Assembly (NCBI RefSeq): GCF_040253615.1
Contig: NZ_JBEJGY010000004.1
Span: 4,836,001-4,900,000, forward strand
Direction: 5' to 3'
DNA: 64,000 nt
Origin: Streptomyces sp. Edi4
Lineage (GTDB): Bacteria; Actinomycetota; Actinomycetes; Streptomycetales; Streptomycetaceae
Positions 18,309 through 26,861 of the stretch are shown here, one piece after another. The notes beneath the pieces were generated by a model, which saw nothing but the letters and a program-made list of their open reading frames with translations, searched no databases and was not told the DNA's origin. The position numbers and the translations under genes were made by a program. Each line of letters begins with the position of its first letter. Position 1 is the first letter of the stretch.

Positions 18309-18758
18309 TTGCGCGACAGACTCCGGGCTCTCGTACGCCGGCGGGTGGAGGCAGCCTCCACCCGCGGCGACTCCGGCATGACCGCGATCGAGTTCGTGCT
18401 GCTGACCCCGGTGTTGTTCTTCATGATCTTCGCGACCGTGCAGTTCGGCCTGTACTTCTTCGCGGACCACGTGGCACAGGCCGCCGCCCAGGCGGGCGCC
18501 CGCAAGGCACGTGCCATGGCCGACGAACAGCCCGGCGCCTGGCGAGGCGAGGCACGGGACCAGGCGTCCAGCTACATCGCCCAGCTCGGCCCCCGGCTCG
18601 TGCTCGCCCCCGACGTCCGGGCGGTGGAGCCCAAGGCCAACACGGTGGGCGTGGAGATCACGGCCAAGGTGCCGACCGTCTTTCCCGGCCTGCGGCTGAC
18701 GGTGCACGCGCGATCGCAGGGGCCGGTCGAGCGATTCGTACGTGAGGGAGCGAACTGA
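18309..18758 (+). CDS. TadE-like pseudopilin
   Basis: 149 aa. TTG start with GAGG about 10 bases upstream, 12 bases after the pilin stop; an internal GTG (about 15 codons in) is the alternative. Prepilin-type site SG-MTAIEFVLL gives Glu at +5, followed by a hydrophobic helix (TPVLFFMIFATVQFGLYFF) and an extracellular TadE-like domain. Stop overlaps the next start by one base (TGATG). Confidence 0.85.
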   Translation: MRDRLRALVRRRVEAASTRGDSGMTAIEFVLLTPVLFFMIFATVQFGLYFFADHVAQAAAQAGARKARAMADEQPGAWRGEARDQASSYIAQLGPRLVLAPDVRAVEPKANTVGVEITAKVPTVFPGLRLTVHARSQGPVERFVREGAN

Positions 18759-19267
18759 TGGGCACGCAGCCGGCACACGGCGTGGCGGCCCGGACCGTCG
18801 TCGTACGCCACCGGATTCTCGACGCCGCATGCCACCGGATCGCCGCCGCCGTGTCCCGTCGGACCGCGGCGGCACGGGACCGGGGGCTCTCCACCATCGA
18901 GGTGGTCATCCTCGCCCCGGTGATGATCCTGTTCATCCTGGTCCTGGTGGCGTTCGGGCAACTCGTCGACGGGCGGGGCGCGGTGGACAGCGCGGCGCGG
19001 GACGCGGCGCGGGCCGGCTCCATCCAGAAGGACCACGGCGTGGCGCTGTCCGAGGCCCAGGCAGCGGCCGACGCCGATCTCGCGGACGTCTGCTCGGGGC
19101 CGGTGAGCGTGCGGCAGACCAGCGCGGGCTGGACCGACGCGGACTTCTTCACGGTCGAGGTCAGCTGCCGCGTCCGGGGCCTTTCGATGCTCGGACTCGA
19201 CATCCCGAAGACTCTGACCGGTACGTCGACGTCCCCGCTCGACCCGTTCAAAAGGAAGACGGCATGA
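18758..19267 (+). CDS. TadE/TadF-like pseudopilin
   Basis: 169 aa. A long basic N-terminal leader is followed by DRG-LSTIEVVIL (Glu at +5 after predicted cleavage) and a hydrophobic helix (APVMILFILVLVAFGQLV). The extracellular part holds RGAVDSAARDAARAGS, typical of TadE-like proteins, and two Cys. Coupled to both neighbours by overlaps. Confidence 0.85.
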   Translation: MGTQPAHGVAARTVVVRHRILDAACHRIAAAVSRRTAAARDRGLSTIEVVILAPVMILFILVLVAFGQLVDGRGAVDSAARDAARAGSIQKDHGVALSEAQAAADADLADVCSGPVSVRQTSAGWTDADFFTVEVSCRVRGLSMLGLDIPKTLTGTSTSPLDPFKRKTA

Positions 19268-19779
19268 GCGGAGCGCGCGACACCGCCCGGGCCCGTGTTC
19301 CGTACGCCCGGTTCTCGTACGCCCGGCTCCCGTACGCCTGGTTCCGGGCCCGGCGTGACCGGCTCGACGACCGGGGCTCGGGCGCCGCCGCCGTCATCAT
19401 CTTCGCGCTGCTCTTCCTCGGCCTGGCCGCGTTCGTCATCGACGGAGGCCTCTCCATCTCCAAGCGGGAGCGCGCCGCGGACATCGCCGAACAGGCGGCG
19501 CGCTACGCGGCGCAGGACATCGACAAGGAAGCGCTGTACGACGGCTCCGGCGCCGGGGCGCCCATCCGCTACGAGAACTGCGGCGCCCGCGTGAAGGCGT
19601 TCGCCCGGGCGTCCGGCCTCTCCGGCGCGGACATCGCGGCGTCCCGCTGCGTGGCCGGCAACGCCCAACAGGTCGAGGTGGAGATCCAGTTGACGTACAA
19701 GCCCGTGTTCACCGGGTTTTTCTACGGCGGTGAGGTCGTGGTGCACGGCCGGTCCGTGGCCAAGAACGAGGTGGGCTGA
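19264..19779 (+). CDS. TadG-like pilus-assembly protein
   Basis: 171 aa; ATG overlaps the previous stop (ATGA). The leader contains three imperfect YAR repeats (PYARF, SYARL, PYAWF). DRGSGAAAVIIFALLFLGLA follows: prepilin-like, but position +5 is Ala instead of Glu, as in TadG-type N-terminal regions. The extracellular region has the AADIAEQAARYAAQDID helix and two Cys. Probably a membrane component of the Tad machine rather than a processed pilin. Confidence 0.8.
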   Translation: MSGARDTARARVPYARFSYARLPYAWFRARRDRLDDRGSGAAAVIIFALLFLGLAAFVIDGGLSISKRERAADIAEQAARYAAQDIDKEALYDGSGAGAPIRYENCGARVKAFARASGLSGADIAASRCVAGNAQQVEVEIQLTYKPVFTGFFYGGEVVVHGRSVAKNEVG

Positions 19780-19840
19780 GATGGCTTGTTCCCCGCACTT
19801 CCCCCACCCTTCCCCTCGACGACGGAGGTCCGCTTCCCCG

Positions 19841-20518
19841 ATGCGCAGGCGTCATCACCAGCTCGCGGCGGGCGGCGTCACTCTGACGCTCCTGGGCGCG
19901 CTTGTCCTCACGGGGTGCGGTGGCGCCGGTTCGAAGGACGCGGCGCCCAAGGAGAGCGCGGGGGTGAGCGACGGGACCCCGTCGTCCGCGCCGTCATCCT
20001 CCACGCCGTCGTCCTCCGCTGCGGCGGCCGCGACGGACCGGCCGAAGGTCGTCATGCCCGCGGATGTGCGGCACGTGTACGAGGGCGGCCGGACCGGCGA
20101 CCCGGTCAAGGACGCCGTCCTGGCGGACAACGCGCGCAACCTCGAAGCCATCGACACGGCGATCACCGGGGACCGGGCGTCCACCGAGCCGGCCCTGCGG
20201 TTCTACAACAAGGACAAGGCCCTGCTCGCGGTGGCCGACTACATCGAGTCCTACTACGCGGAGAACCGGAGCTTCGTCGGGACGACCCGCTACTACCGGC
20301 GCGACGTCACGGTGGGCGGGGGAACGGCGACGCTGACCTACTGCGCCGACGCGACCCAGACCTATCCGAAGGACCGCAGGACCGGCAAGGTGGACCGGTC
20401 CGTGCCCGGATCGGCGTCCGATTACACGTTCTTCACCGAGCGACTGCGGAAGAACGACAACGGTGTGTGGCAGTCCTTCGATGTGACCTCGGGACCTGGA
20501 GCCGACAAGTGCGCGTGA
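19841..20518 (+). CDS. Lipoprotein, paralogue 1 of 3
   Basis: 225 aa. ATG 19841 with GGAGG 11 bases upstream; signal peptide with lipobox LTGC, Ser/Ala-rich linker, then the domain with GDPVKDAVLADNARN, TYCADAT, GVWQSFDVTS and a terminal KC. The most divergent of the three tandem copies: the FDRQV motif is replaced by YYRRDV. It overlaps the next lipoprotein by 10 bases. Homologous to the lipoprotein at 8010-8669 in the type VII operon. Confidence 0.83.
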   Translation: MRRRHHQLAAGGVTLTLLGALVLTGCGGAGSKDAAPKESAGVSDGTPSSAPSSSTPSSSAAAAATDRPKVVMPADVRHVYEGGRTGDPVKDAVLADNARNLEAIDTAITGDRASTEPALRFYNKDKALLAVADYIESYYAENRSFVGTTRYYRRDVTVGGGTATLTYCADATQTYPKDRRTGKVDRSVPGSASDYTFFTERLRKNDNGVWQSFDVTSGPGADKCA

Positions 20519-21165
20519 CAGCTGCGGCCGTGACTGTTCTGGCGACGGCGGGTGTGCTTGTGCTCGCCGGCTGCGGCGGGGGAGCGGGGGAAGCCAAGAA
20601 GGCGACCCCCTCGCACGACAGACCCTCCGCCCCGGCCTCGGCCACCCCGCCGGTGTTCGCGCCCGCGCCCGCCGATGCCACGAACCGGCCGAAGGTGACG
20701 CTGCCTGCGGGAGATGAGTTGATCTTCGAGCCGGAACGGGTCGGGGACCCGGTCAAGGACGCCGTTCTCGCCGACAACGCGGACTATCTGCGGGCCATCG
20801 AGGAAGCGATCGACCAGCAGGACCCGGCGTCCAAGAGCGTCGCGTACTACTCGGTCGGCCAGAATCTGATCGGTGACGCCCAGTGGATCGGCGGGTTCGC
20901 CAAGGACGGCACCACGGTGACCGGGACGACGCGCCTCTTCGACCGTCAGGTCACGCTCGGCACGGACGGGACCGCCCGGCTCACGTACTGCGGTGACGAG
21001 ACCAAGGGCTTCACCAAGGACCGCAGGACAGGCAGAGTCAACGTCACTCCGCCCGACAGGGACTCGTACGTCTCGTACGTGACCCAGTTGCGCGAGAACA
21101 CCCAGGGCGTGTGGCAGACCACCCGGGTGACTTCGGTGCGCGGGGACGCGAAGTGTCAGCGGTGA
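20509..21165 (+). CDS. Lipoprotein, paralogue 2 of 3
   Basis: 218 aa. GTG at 20509 lies inside the end of the previous gene, with TGGAG 8 bases upstream; signal peptide with lipobox LAGC, Pro/Ala linker, then a domain with GDPVKDAVLADNADYLRAIE, LFDRQVTL, TYCGDETKGFTKDR and VWQTTRVTSVRGDAKCQR. Very close to paralogue 3 in its C-terminal third. Function unknown; presumably anchored on the outer membrane face in association with the Tad pilus. Confidence 0.83.
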   Translation: MRVTAAAVTVLATAGVLVLAGCGGGAGEAKKATPSHDRPSAPASATPPVFAPAPADATNRPKVTLPAGDELIFEPERVGDPVKDAVLADNADYLRAIEEAIDQQDPASKSVAYYSVGQNLIGDAQWIGGFAKDGTTVTGTTRLFDRQVTLGTDGTARLTYCGDETKGFTKDRRTGRVNVTPPDRDSYVSYVTQLRENTQGVWQTTRVTSVRGDAKCQR

Positions 21166-21218
21166 AGCGGCGCGGGACCGCGGTGCATCCCATTTTTCTC
21201 ACGGAGGTAGGACCCTTG

Positions 21219-21881
21219 ATGCGTCACCACAAAACCACGACGGCCGCGGCTGCCCTGGCCGCGGGCGTGCTGTTGCTCACCGGGTGCGGTGGGGGCGGGA
21301 CAAAGGGGGGTGACTCGAAGAAGATCGCGGGCGCGGACTCCGGGCCGTCCGCGTCGGCCACGCCTTCGGCCTCCGCGTCGGCGGCCGCGGACGCCGCCGA
21401 CCGGCCGAAGATCACGCTGCCGGCGGATGAGGTTCTGACCTTCCACCCGGAAACGACCGGTGACCCGGTCAAGGACGCGGTGCTCAGGGACAACGCGGAG
21501 TACGTGCGTGCCGTCGATGAGGCGATTGACAATCAGGACCTCAAGGCGCCGAAGGTGGCGTTCTACGCCAAGGACGACGCCCTGGTGGGCGCCATGCAGT
21601 GGATTGGCCTGATCACCAAGCAGAACGTCTCGATCACCGGGACGATCGACTACTTCGACCGGCAGGTGACCGTCCGTCAGGACGGCGCGGCGATGCTCAC
21701 CTACTGCGGTGACGAGACCAAGGGGTTCACCAAGGACCGTAAGACCGGCAAGGTCGACGTCACTCCGCCCGACAGCGATTCCTACGTCTCGTACGCCCTG
21801 GTGTTGCGCAAGAACGACAAGGGCGTATGGCAGACCACCAAACTCTCTTCGGTGCGGGGGGACAAGAAGTGTCAGCGGTGA
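21219..21881 (+). CDS. Lipoprotein, paralogue 3 of 3
   Basis: 220 aa. ATG 21219 with GGAGG 11 bases upstream; lipobox LTGC, a linker of SAS repeats, then GDPVKDAVLRDNAEYVRAVDEA, YFDRQVTV, TYCGDETKGFTKDRKTGK and a KKCQR end. Its end contains the start of the secreted-protein gene (overlap 13 bases), the same arrangement as in the type VII locus. The linker (SKKIAGADSGPSAS) is most like that of the type VII-locus lipoprotein (ADKIAGADQGSAKPS), so these two may be the closest relatives. Confidence 0.85.
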   Translation: MRHHKTTTAAAALAAGVLLLTGCGGGGTKGGDSKKIAGADSGPSASATPSASASAAADAADRPKITLPADEVLTFHPETTGDPVKDAVLRDNAEYVRAVDEAIDNQDLKAPKVAFYAKDDALVGAMQWIGLITKQNVSITGTIDYFDRQVTVRQDGAAMLTYCGDETKGFTKDRKTGKVDVTPPDSDSYVSYALVLRKNDKGVWQTTKLSSVRGDKKCQR

Positions 21882-22906
21882 GGAACTGGAGGAGCGCAGC
21901 CGTGGCGGTCGCCGTGGGAGCGATCCTCGCCCTCCAGGCAAGCCCGGCCCAGGCAAAGGTGGGGCCCAAGGGAGCCGCCCAGGGTTCGGCGAGCGCCGCG
22001 ACGGACGGCAAGCAGGTGACCGTGGGCGTCTCCAAGGTGCAGTATTCCGGCGACACGAAGCGCAAGGGGACGCAGGCGACCGGCGACCTGAAGTCGGTCG
22101 ACGGCACCTGGACGCCGCCCGCCTGCTGGTACGAACCGACGTACTCGCCGAAGGAGATGGAGGCCATGGTCAAGGGATGGCGTGACATCAAGATCTTCGG
22201 CATAGGCGACCTCATCGGCAATCTGTACGACAGCAAGTACAAGAGCGGGGACCCGAAGGACGGCGGGTACAAGGACTACAACCTCGACAAGGAGGGCAAG
22301 GGGATGTTCTGGGCGGCGGTGAAGAACCCCGACCGCGAGAACGACCCCGAGGCGAACCTGTGCGACAAGCCGCCCTTCTGGGTGGACAACGGCCAGACGC
22401 CGCAGGAGCCCCTGGCCGTGAGCCCCCGGGTCCTCGGGGAGGCCGCGGCGGGCACGGTCGAGCTGACGCCCACCGAGATCACCATGGCGCCGAGTGCCAC
22501 GTCCACCGTGAATCTGCCGACCTGGGTCTGGACACCCGGCAACGGCTTCAAGGAGAAGCACGCATCCGCCTCCGTGGCCGGCATCACCGCGACGGCCACC
22601 GCCAAGCCGGTCGCCCTGCATCTCGACCCGGGGTCGCCGGACGCCACGATGTTCCCGGGCTCGGGGACCTGTCCCATCAATGCCGACGGCAGCATCGGGA
22701 CCCCGTTCGCGGCCGGGATGGCCGGACAAACGCCGTCCTGCGGTGTCACCTACCAGCGGGCCGGCACGTATCGGCTGATGGCCAGCGTCACTTGGAAGAT
22801 CAGTTGGTCGGCCTCGACGGGTGACGGCAGCGCGCTGCCCGACAGCGTTTACACCGCCCCGCCCCAACCCGTCACCGTCCAGGAAATCCAGTCCATCAAC
22901 CGCTAG
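21869..22906 (+). CDS. Secreted protein, paralogue of the type VII-locus exoprotein
   Basis: 345 aa. GTG start 21869 with a G6A run 8 bases upstream, inside the end of the preceding lipoprotein. Signal peptide AVAVAVGAILALQASPAQA. Shares WTPPACWY, CDKPPFWVD, CPINADGSIG, CGVTYQRAG and C-terminal VTVQEIQSINR with the protein at 6985-8022. No enzyme motif is visible. Two members with the same coupled lipoprotein neighbour suggest an envelope lipoprotein/exoprotein pair serving two different surface machines. Confidence 0.85.
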   Translation: MSAVRNWRSAAVAVAVGAILALQASPAQAKVGPKGAAQGSASAATDGKQVTVGVSKVQYSGDTKRKGTQATGDLKSVDGTWTPPACWYEPTYSPKEMEAMVKGWRDIKIFGIGDLIGNLYDSKYKSGDPKDGGYKDYNLDKEGKGMFWAAVKNPDRENDPEANLCDKPPFWVDNGQTPQEPLAVSPRVLGEAAAGTVELTPTEITMAPSATSTVNLPTWVWTPGNGFKEKHASASVAGITATATAKPVALHLDPGSPDATMFPGSGTCPINADGSIGTPFAAGMAGQTPSCGVTYQRAGTYRLMASVTWKISWSASTGDGSALPDSVYTAPPQPVTVQEIQSINR

Positions 22907-22922
22907 CAGATTCAGGGGAGTT

Positions 22923-22940
22923 GGGGGCCATCGAGCCCCC
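22923..22940 (+). terminator. Weak hairpin after the exoprotein gene
   Basis: GGGGGC (22923-22928) pairs with GCCCCC (22935-22940) across a 6-base loop, 17 bases after the exoprotein stop and before the LysM-BTAD gene. Only six base pairs, so attenuation rather than full termination is likely. Confidence 0.35.
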
Positions 22941-22996
22941 GGCCCCGTTGCCGGACCGGCCCGCAGGGCCCGTACTCACCCTCAGGAACCCACCCC

Positions 22997-25969
22997 ATGG
23001 CACGCACCCCCTCCCGCCCCGCGGGTCCGGCGAACCGGACGCCGCAGCCGTTGCCGCGCCGGCGTACGCCCGGTGACTTCGCCAAGGCGTTCCTCGCCTT
23101 CGTCGCGCTGCTCGGGCTCGTGGTGGGTGTGCCCGCGGCGCTCGTGGCGAGCGTGGGGTGGCCGCTGCCGCACCGGATGCCCTCGCTCGACATGGTGCGC
23201 CAGCAGATCTCCGTGAACGTGTTCGTGAAGATCCTCACGCTGGTCGTGTGGCTGGCCTGGGCGCAGTTCGCCGCGTGCGTGCTCGTGGAGGTCAAGGCCG
23301 CCGTGTCCGGGGTCGGGCTGCCCTCGCGGGTGCCGGGCGCGGGCCCCAGTCAACTGCTCGCGCGTCAGCTGATCGCGGCGGTGCTGCTCATCACGGCCAC
23401 CGCCGCCAGCTTCACGCCGGGGCTCGGGCACGGCCAGCAGATCGAGCACACCAGCAGGCCGACCGTCGCAGCGGCCCAGCAACTGCCGGGACAGCACCAG
23501 GCGGCCACCGTCGCGGAGGCGATGCAGAAGCAGGCGGCGGCGCAGGCGCACCACGCGGCCGAGACGCAGGACGGGGCGGCGGCCGAAGGAGCCACCAAGT
23601 TCTACCGGATCCAGCCGCCCGAGGGACGCCACCACGACTCGCTGTGGGAGGTCGCCGAGCGCCACCTCGGGGACGGGCGGCGCTACCACGAGATCTACCA
23701 GCTCAACAAGGACCGGGTGCAGCCCGACGGCACCAAACTGTCCGAGGCCAGCCTCATCCGGCCGGGCTGGATCATGGAGATGCCGGCCGACGCCCACGGC
23801 GGCGACCTGGTCGAGATGCCGGTCCAGGCGCCCAAGGCCTCGCCCCAACTCCAGCGGCAGATAGCCGAGTACGCGAAGTCCGGTGGCCACGCGCAGCCCG
23901 CCGGCCAGGCAGTCGGGGCGCGGCCGGCCGAGACGCCCGCACCCCCCGGCGCCGTACCGGAACAGCAGGCCCCGGCCGTCGCGGCCCCCACGCCCGCCCC
24001 GGCGGCGGAACAGGCCCACGAGGACACCACCGCGTCCTCGTCGGACAGCGGGTTCGGGCTCGCCGACGCGCTCATCGGGGCGCCGCTGCTCGCCGCGGGC
24101 GTGCTCGGAGCGCTCGGCCGGCGCCGCCGCATGGCGCTGTGGCAGTCCGCGATGACGGCCGTAGCGGGACGGCGCGGCATGGAGCCCCCGGTGCCCAGTG
24201 GCGCCGACGCCGACGTCCACGACGCCCTGCTGATCGGCGCCGACCCGGAGGCCGTACGCTTCCTCGACCTGGCGCTTCGCGGCCTCGCCGCGTCCCTCGA
24301 CGAGGCCGGCCGTGCGCTGCCCGTGGTGTACGCGGCCTGGTTCACGGCCACCGAGCTGCACCTCCAGCTGGCCCAGCCGTCCGGTGAGCCGCCCGCCCCC
24401 TGGCAGCAGGGCCGCGACGCCACCGTGTGGCGCCTTGAGCGCACCGCGGCCTCCGGCTATCAGGACATGACGCCCGAGACCGCGGCGGCGCCCTACCCCG
24501 GCCTGGTCAGCCTCGGCACGCTCGACGGCGCCCGGCTCCTCCTCAACCTGGAGGCCGCCCCCGGCCCGGTCTCGCTCAGCGGCCCGGCCGGTGCGCGCGC
24601 CGCGGTGCTCTCATCGGTCGCGGCCGAACTCGCCACCAGCGGCTGGTCCGACCGCATGACCGTCACCGTCGTCGGGTTCGGCCGCGAACTGGGTGCCCTC
24701 GCCCCGACCCGGCTGCGCCACCTCGAATCCGTGGCGGTGCTCATCGAAGACCTCGGCGCGGAGATCCAGCAGCGCCGGTCCGCACTCGGCGCGGCCGGTC
24801 ACGACTCGGTCCTCACCGGGCGCACCGGACCGGCCCAGCACACCCGCTGGGCCCCGCACCTGGTGATGATCGCCGAGACCCCGACCCAGGCCGAGGCGGC
24901 CGCGCTCGCCGAACTGACCGCGGGGGCCGGGCGTCTTGGCATCGGCTGCCTGGTCGGCGTCGACGCGGCGGCGCCGGAGCTGGGCGCCGCCTGGGACCTG
25001 GAGGTCACCGGGGAGGGCCGGCTGACCGCGCCCCTGCTCGGCCTCGAACTCACCGCGCAACTGCTCCCCGCCGAGGTGCACGACGCGGTCGTACGCCTCT
25101 TCGCCACCGCCGACACCATGCCCGGCCCGGACGGCGACGACCCGGCCCCCGCCACTCACGCCTTCCTCGTGGACATCACCGAGCGGGGCCGCCCCGCCGT
25201 CTACGCCCGCCTGGTCGGAACGTACGAGATCATCGGGCTCGACGCGCCGGACGACGAGCGGAGCGCCCTGCTGCACGAGGCGCTTGCCCTGCTGCTCCTG
25301 CACCGCGAGGGCGTGCACCCGCTCGTCCTCGCCTCCGCCATGTGGCCGCGCGGGGTGACCGACGAGGTGCGCGACGCCCTGCTCGGGCGGCTGCGCGACT
25401 GGCTCGGCACCGACGAGGACGGCTCGCCCCGGCTGCGTACCGACGCCCGGGGCCGGCTCACCCTGGCCCCCTCCGTCGTCTCCGACCTCGACGTGCTGCG
25501 CTCGTTGCACTACGAGGCGACCGAGGGACGGGGCGCCCGGCGCGCCTCGGTGCGCGAACGGCTGCTCACCGACGCGCTCGGCCTGGTGCGCGGCCCGCTG
25601 CTGGCCGACCGGGCCGAGGGCCGCTACGGCTGGCTCGGCCACGAGATCATCGACACCCAACTCCCGCTCCTGGTGGCCGATGTGGCACTCGCGCTCTGTG
25701 CCCACCACCGAGAACAGGAGACGCCGGGCAAGGCCATCGGTGTGCTGCGCACCGCCCTCGCGAGCTCCCCGTCGGACGAGCGGCTGTGGAACGAGCTCCT
25801 GCGGGCCACGCACGAGAGCGGCGACCAGGACGGTCTGCGCGCGCTGGTCGGTGAGCTCACCGCGCGCAGTGGACCGCGCGGCCTGCCCCCGCGCACCGCC
25901 GCCCTCCTCGACGAACTCCTCCCGGCCTGGCGCGGTGACGCCGGGCCCGCCGCGGCGTCCGCGGGCTGA
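22997..25969 (+). CDS. Membrane-anchored LysM and BTAD (SARP-like) protein
   Basis: 990 aa. Hydrophobic helices at about 31-53, 75-97 and 122-140 precede an extracellular-looking LysM domain (about 203-263, SLWEVAERHLGDGRRYHEIYQLN, ending RPGWIMEMP). A Pro/Ala-rich linker, a further hydrophobic segment near 350-370 and a large cytoplasmic region follow. The C-terminal 220 residues match a winged-helix (VLASAMWPRGVTDEVRDALLGRL) plus bacterial transcriptional activator TPR domain. LysM binds peptidoglycan glycans; BTAD normally occurs in SARP regulators. The combination suggests a wall-sensing regulator or scaffold of the Tad locus. It sits between the pilus genes and the prepilin peptidase. 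Confidence 0.85.
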   Translation: MARTPSRPAGPANRTPQPLPRRRTPGDFAKAFLAFVALLGLVVGVPAALVASVGWPLPHRMPSLDMVRQQISVNVFVKILTLVVWLAWAQFAACVLVEVKAAVSGVGLPSRVPGAGPSQLLARQLIAAVLLITATAASFTPGLGHGQQIEHTSRPTVAAAQQLPGQHQAATVAEAMQKQAAAQAHHAAETQDGAAAEGATKFYRIQPPEGRHHDSLWEVAERHLGDGRRYHEIYQLNKDRVQPDGTKLSEASLIRPGWIMEMPADAHGGDLVEMPVQAPKASPQLQRQIAEYAKSGGHAQPAGQAVGARPAETPAPPGAVPEQQAPAVAAPTPAPAAEQAHEDTTASSSDSGFGLADALIGAPLLAAGVLGALGRRRRMALWQSAMTAVAGRRGMEPPVPSGADADVHDALLIGADPEAVRFLDLALRGLAASLDEAGRALPVVYAAWFTATELHLQLAQPSGEPPAPWQQGRDATVWRLERTAASGYQDMTPETAAAPYPGLVSLGTLDGARLLLNLEAAPGPVSLSGPAGARAAVLSSVAAELATSGWSDRMTVTVVGFGRELGALAPTRLRHLESVAVLIEDLGAEIQQRRSALGAAGHDSVLTGRTGPAQHTRWAPHLVMIAETPTQAEAAALAELTAGAGRLGIGCLVGVDAAAPELGAAWDLEVTGEGRLTAPLLGLELTAQLLPAEVHDAVVRLFATADTMPGPDGDDPAPATHAFLVDITERGRPAVYARLVGTYEIIGLDAPDDERSALLHEALALLLLHREGVHPLVLASAMWPRGVTDEVRDALLGRLRDWLGTDEDGSPRLRTDARGRLTLAPSVVSDLDVLRSLHYEATEGRGARRASVRERLLTDALGLVRGPLLADRAEGRYGWLGHEIIDTQLPLLVADVALALCAHHREQETPGKAIGVLRTALASSPSDERLWNELLRATHESGDQDGLRALVGELTARSGPRGLPPRTAALLDELLPAWRGDAGPAAASAG

Positions 25970-25986
25970 CGGGCACTCTTGGTCCC

Positions 25987-26712
25987 GTGAACGCAACGCT
26001 GACCACCGTGGCCGCCGGGTGGGGCGCCGGCGCGGGATACCTGCTGCCGCGCGCCCTGCACCGGCTCTCCGTCGAACCCGACGAGCCCTGGCGCGCGGCC
26101 TGCCCGGCCGGGCATCCGATCGCCGGGTGGCTCGGCCCCGCCCGCTGCCGTGACTGCCAGGGGGACGCCGCCAGCGGCCGGGTCCTGTACGCCGTGTCGG
26201 GGACCGCGCTCGTGTGCGCCGCGCTCGCCGCCGCCACCGGGCCGCGCCCCGAACTGGCGGTCTGGCTCCTGCTCGCGCCGTTCGCGGTACTGCTGGCCCT
26301 GGTCGATCTGGCCGTACGCAGACTGCCCGACCTGCTCACCCTGCCGCTGGCCGCCGCCGGCGCCCTGCTGCTTGGGCTCGCCGCGCTCCTTCCCGGGCAC
26401 GCGGGTTCCTGGGGGGCCGCCCTGCTCGGCGGGCTCGCGCTCGGCGGCGGGTACTTCGTGCTGTTCCTCATCAATCCGGCGGGCCTCGGTTTCGGTGACG
26501 TGAAGCTCGCGCTCGGGCTCGGCGTGGCGCTCGGGTGGTACGGCTGGCCGTGCCTGTTCGCCGGGGCGCTGCTCGGTCTCGTCCTCGGCGCGGTGTACGG
26601 GATGGGACTCGTCGTGTTCCGAAGGGCCGGACGCAAGACCGCGTTCCCGCTCGGCCCGTTCCTCATCGCCGGAGCCTTCGGCGGCCTGCTGCTCGGCGGC
26701 CTCACCGCATAG
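25987..26712 (+). CDS. Prepilin peptidase (A24, TadV/CpaA-like)
   Basis: 241 aa polytopic aspartic peptidase that cleaves and may methylate prepilins. The two catalytic aspartates are visible in LALVDLAVRRLPD and in the GFGDVKLAL motif. A Cys/His cluster (CPAGH, CRDCQGD) in the first cytoplasmic loop resembles the zinc-binding loop of full-length type IV prepilin peptidases. GTG start 17 bases after the BTAD gene stop. Expected substrates are the three E5-containing prepilins at 18042-19267. Confidence 0.92.
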   Translation: MNATLTTVAAGWGAGAGYLLPRALHRLSVEPDEPWRAACPAGHPIAGWLGPARCRDCQGDAASGRVLYAVSGTALVCAALAAATGPRPELAVWLLLAPFAVLLALVDLAVRRLPDLLTLPLAAAGALLLGLAALLPGHAGSWGAALLGGLALGGGYFVLFLINPAGLGFGDVKLALGLGVALGWYGWPCLFAGALLGLVLGAVYGMGLVVFRRAGRKTAFPLGPFLIAGAFGGLLLGGLTA

Positions 26713-26861
26713 GGCCAGGCCACGCGACGGCCCCCGCACACCCGCCCCCGCCCCCTGGCGTACGCTGGATCGGTCCGCCCGCCCGTCCCCACCACCACCC
26801 TGAACGAGGCGCTTCGCGCCGTACCCCCAGATTCGAAACCCCCCAGAAAGGGACACCCCCG

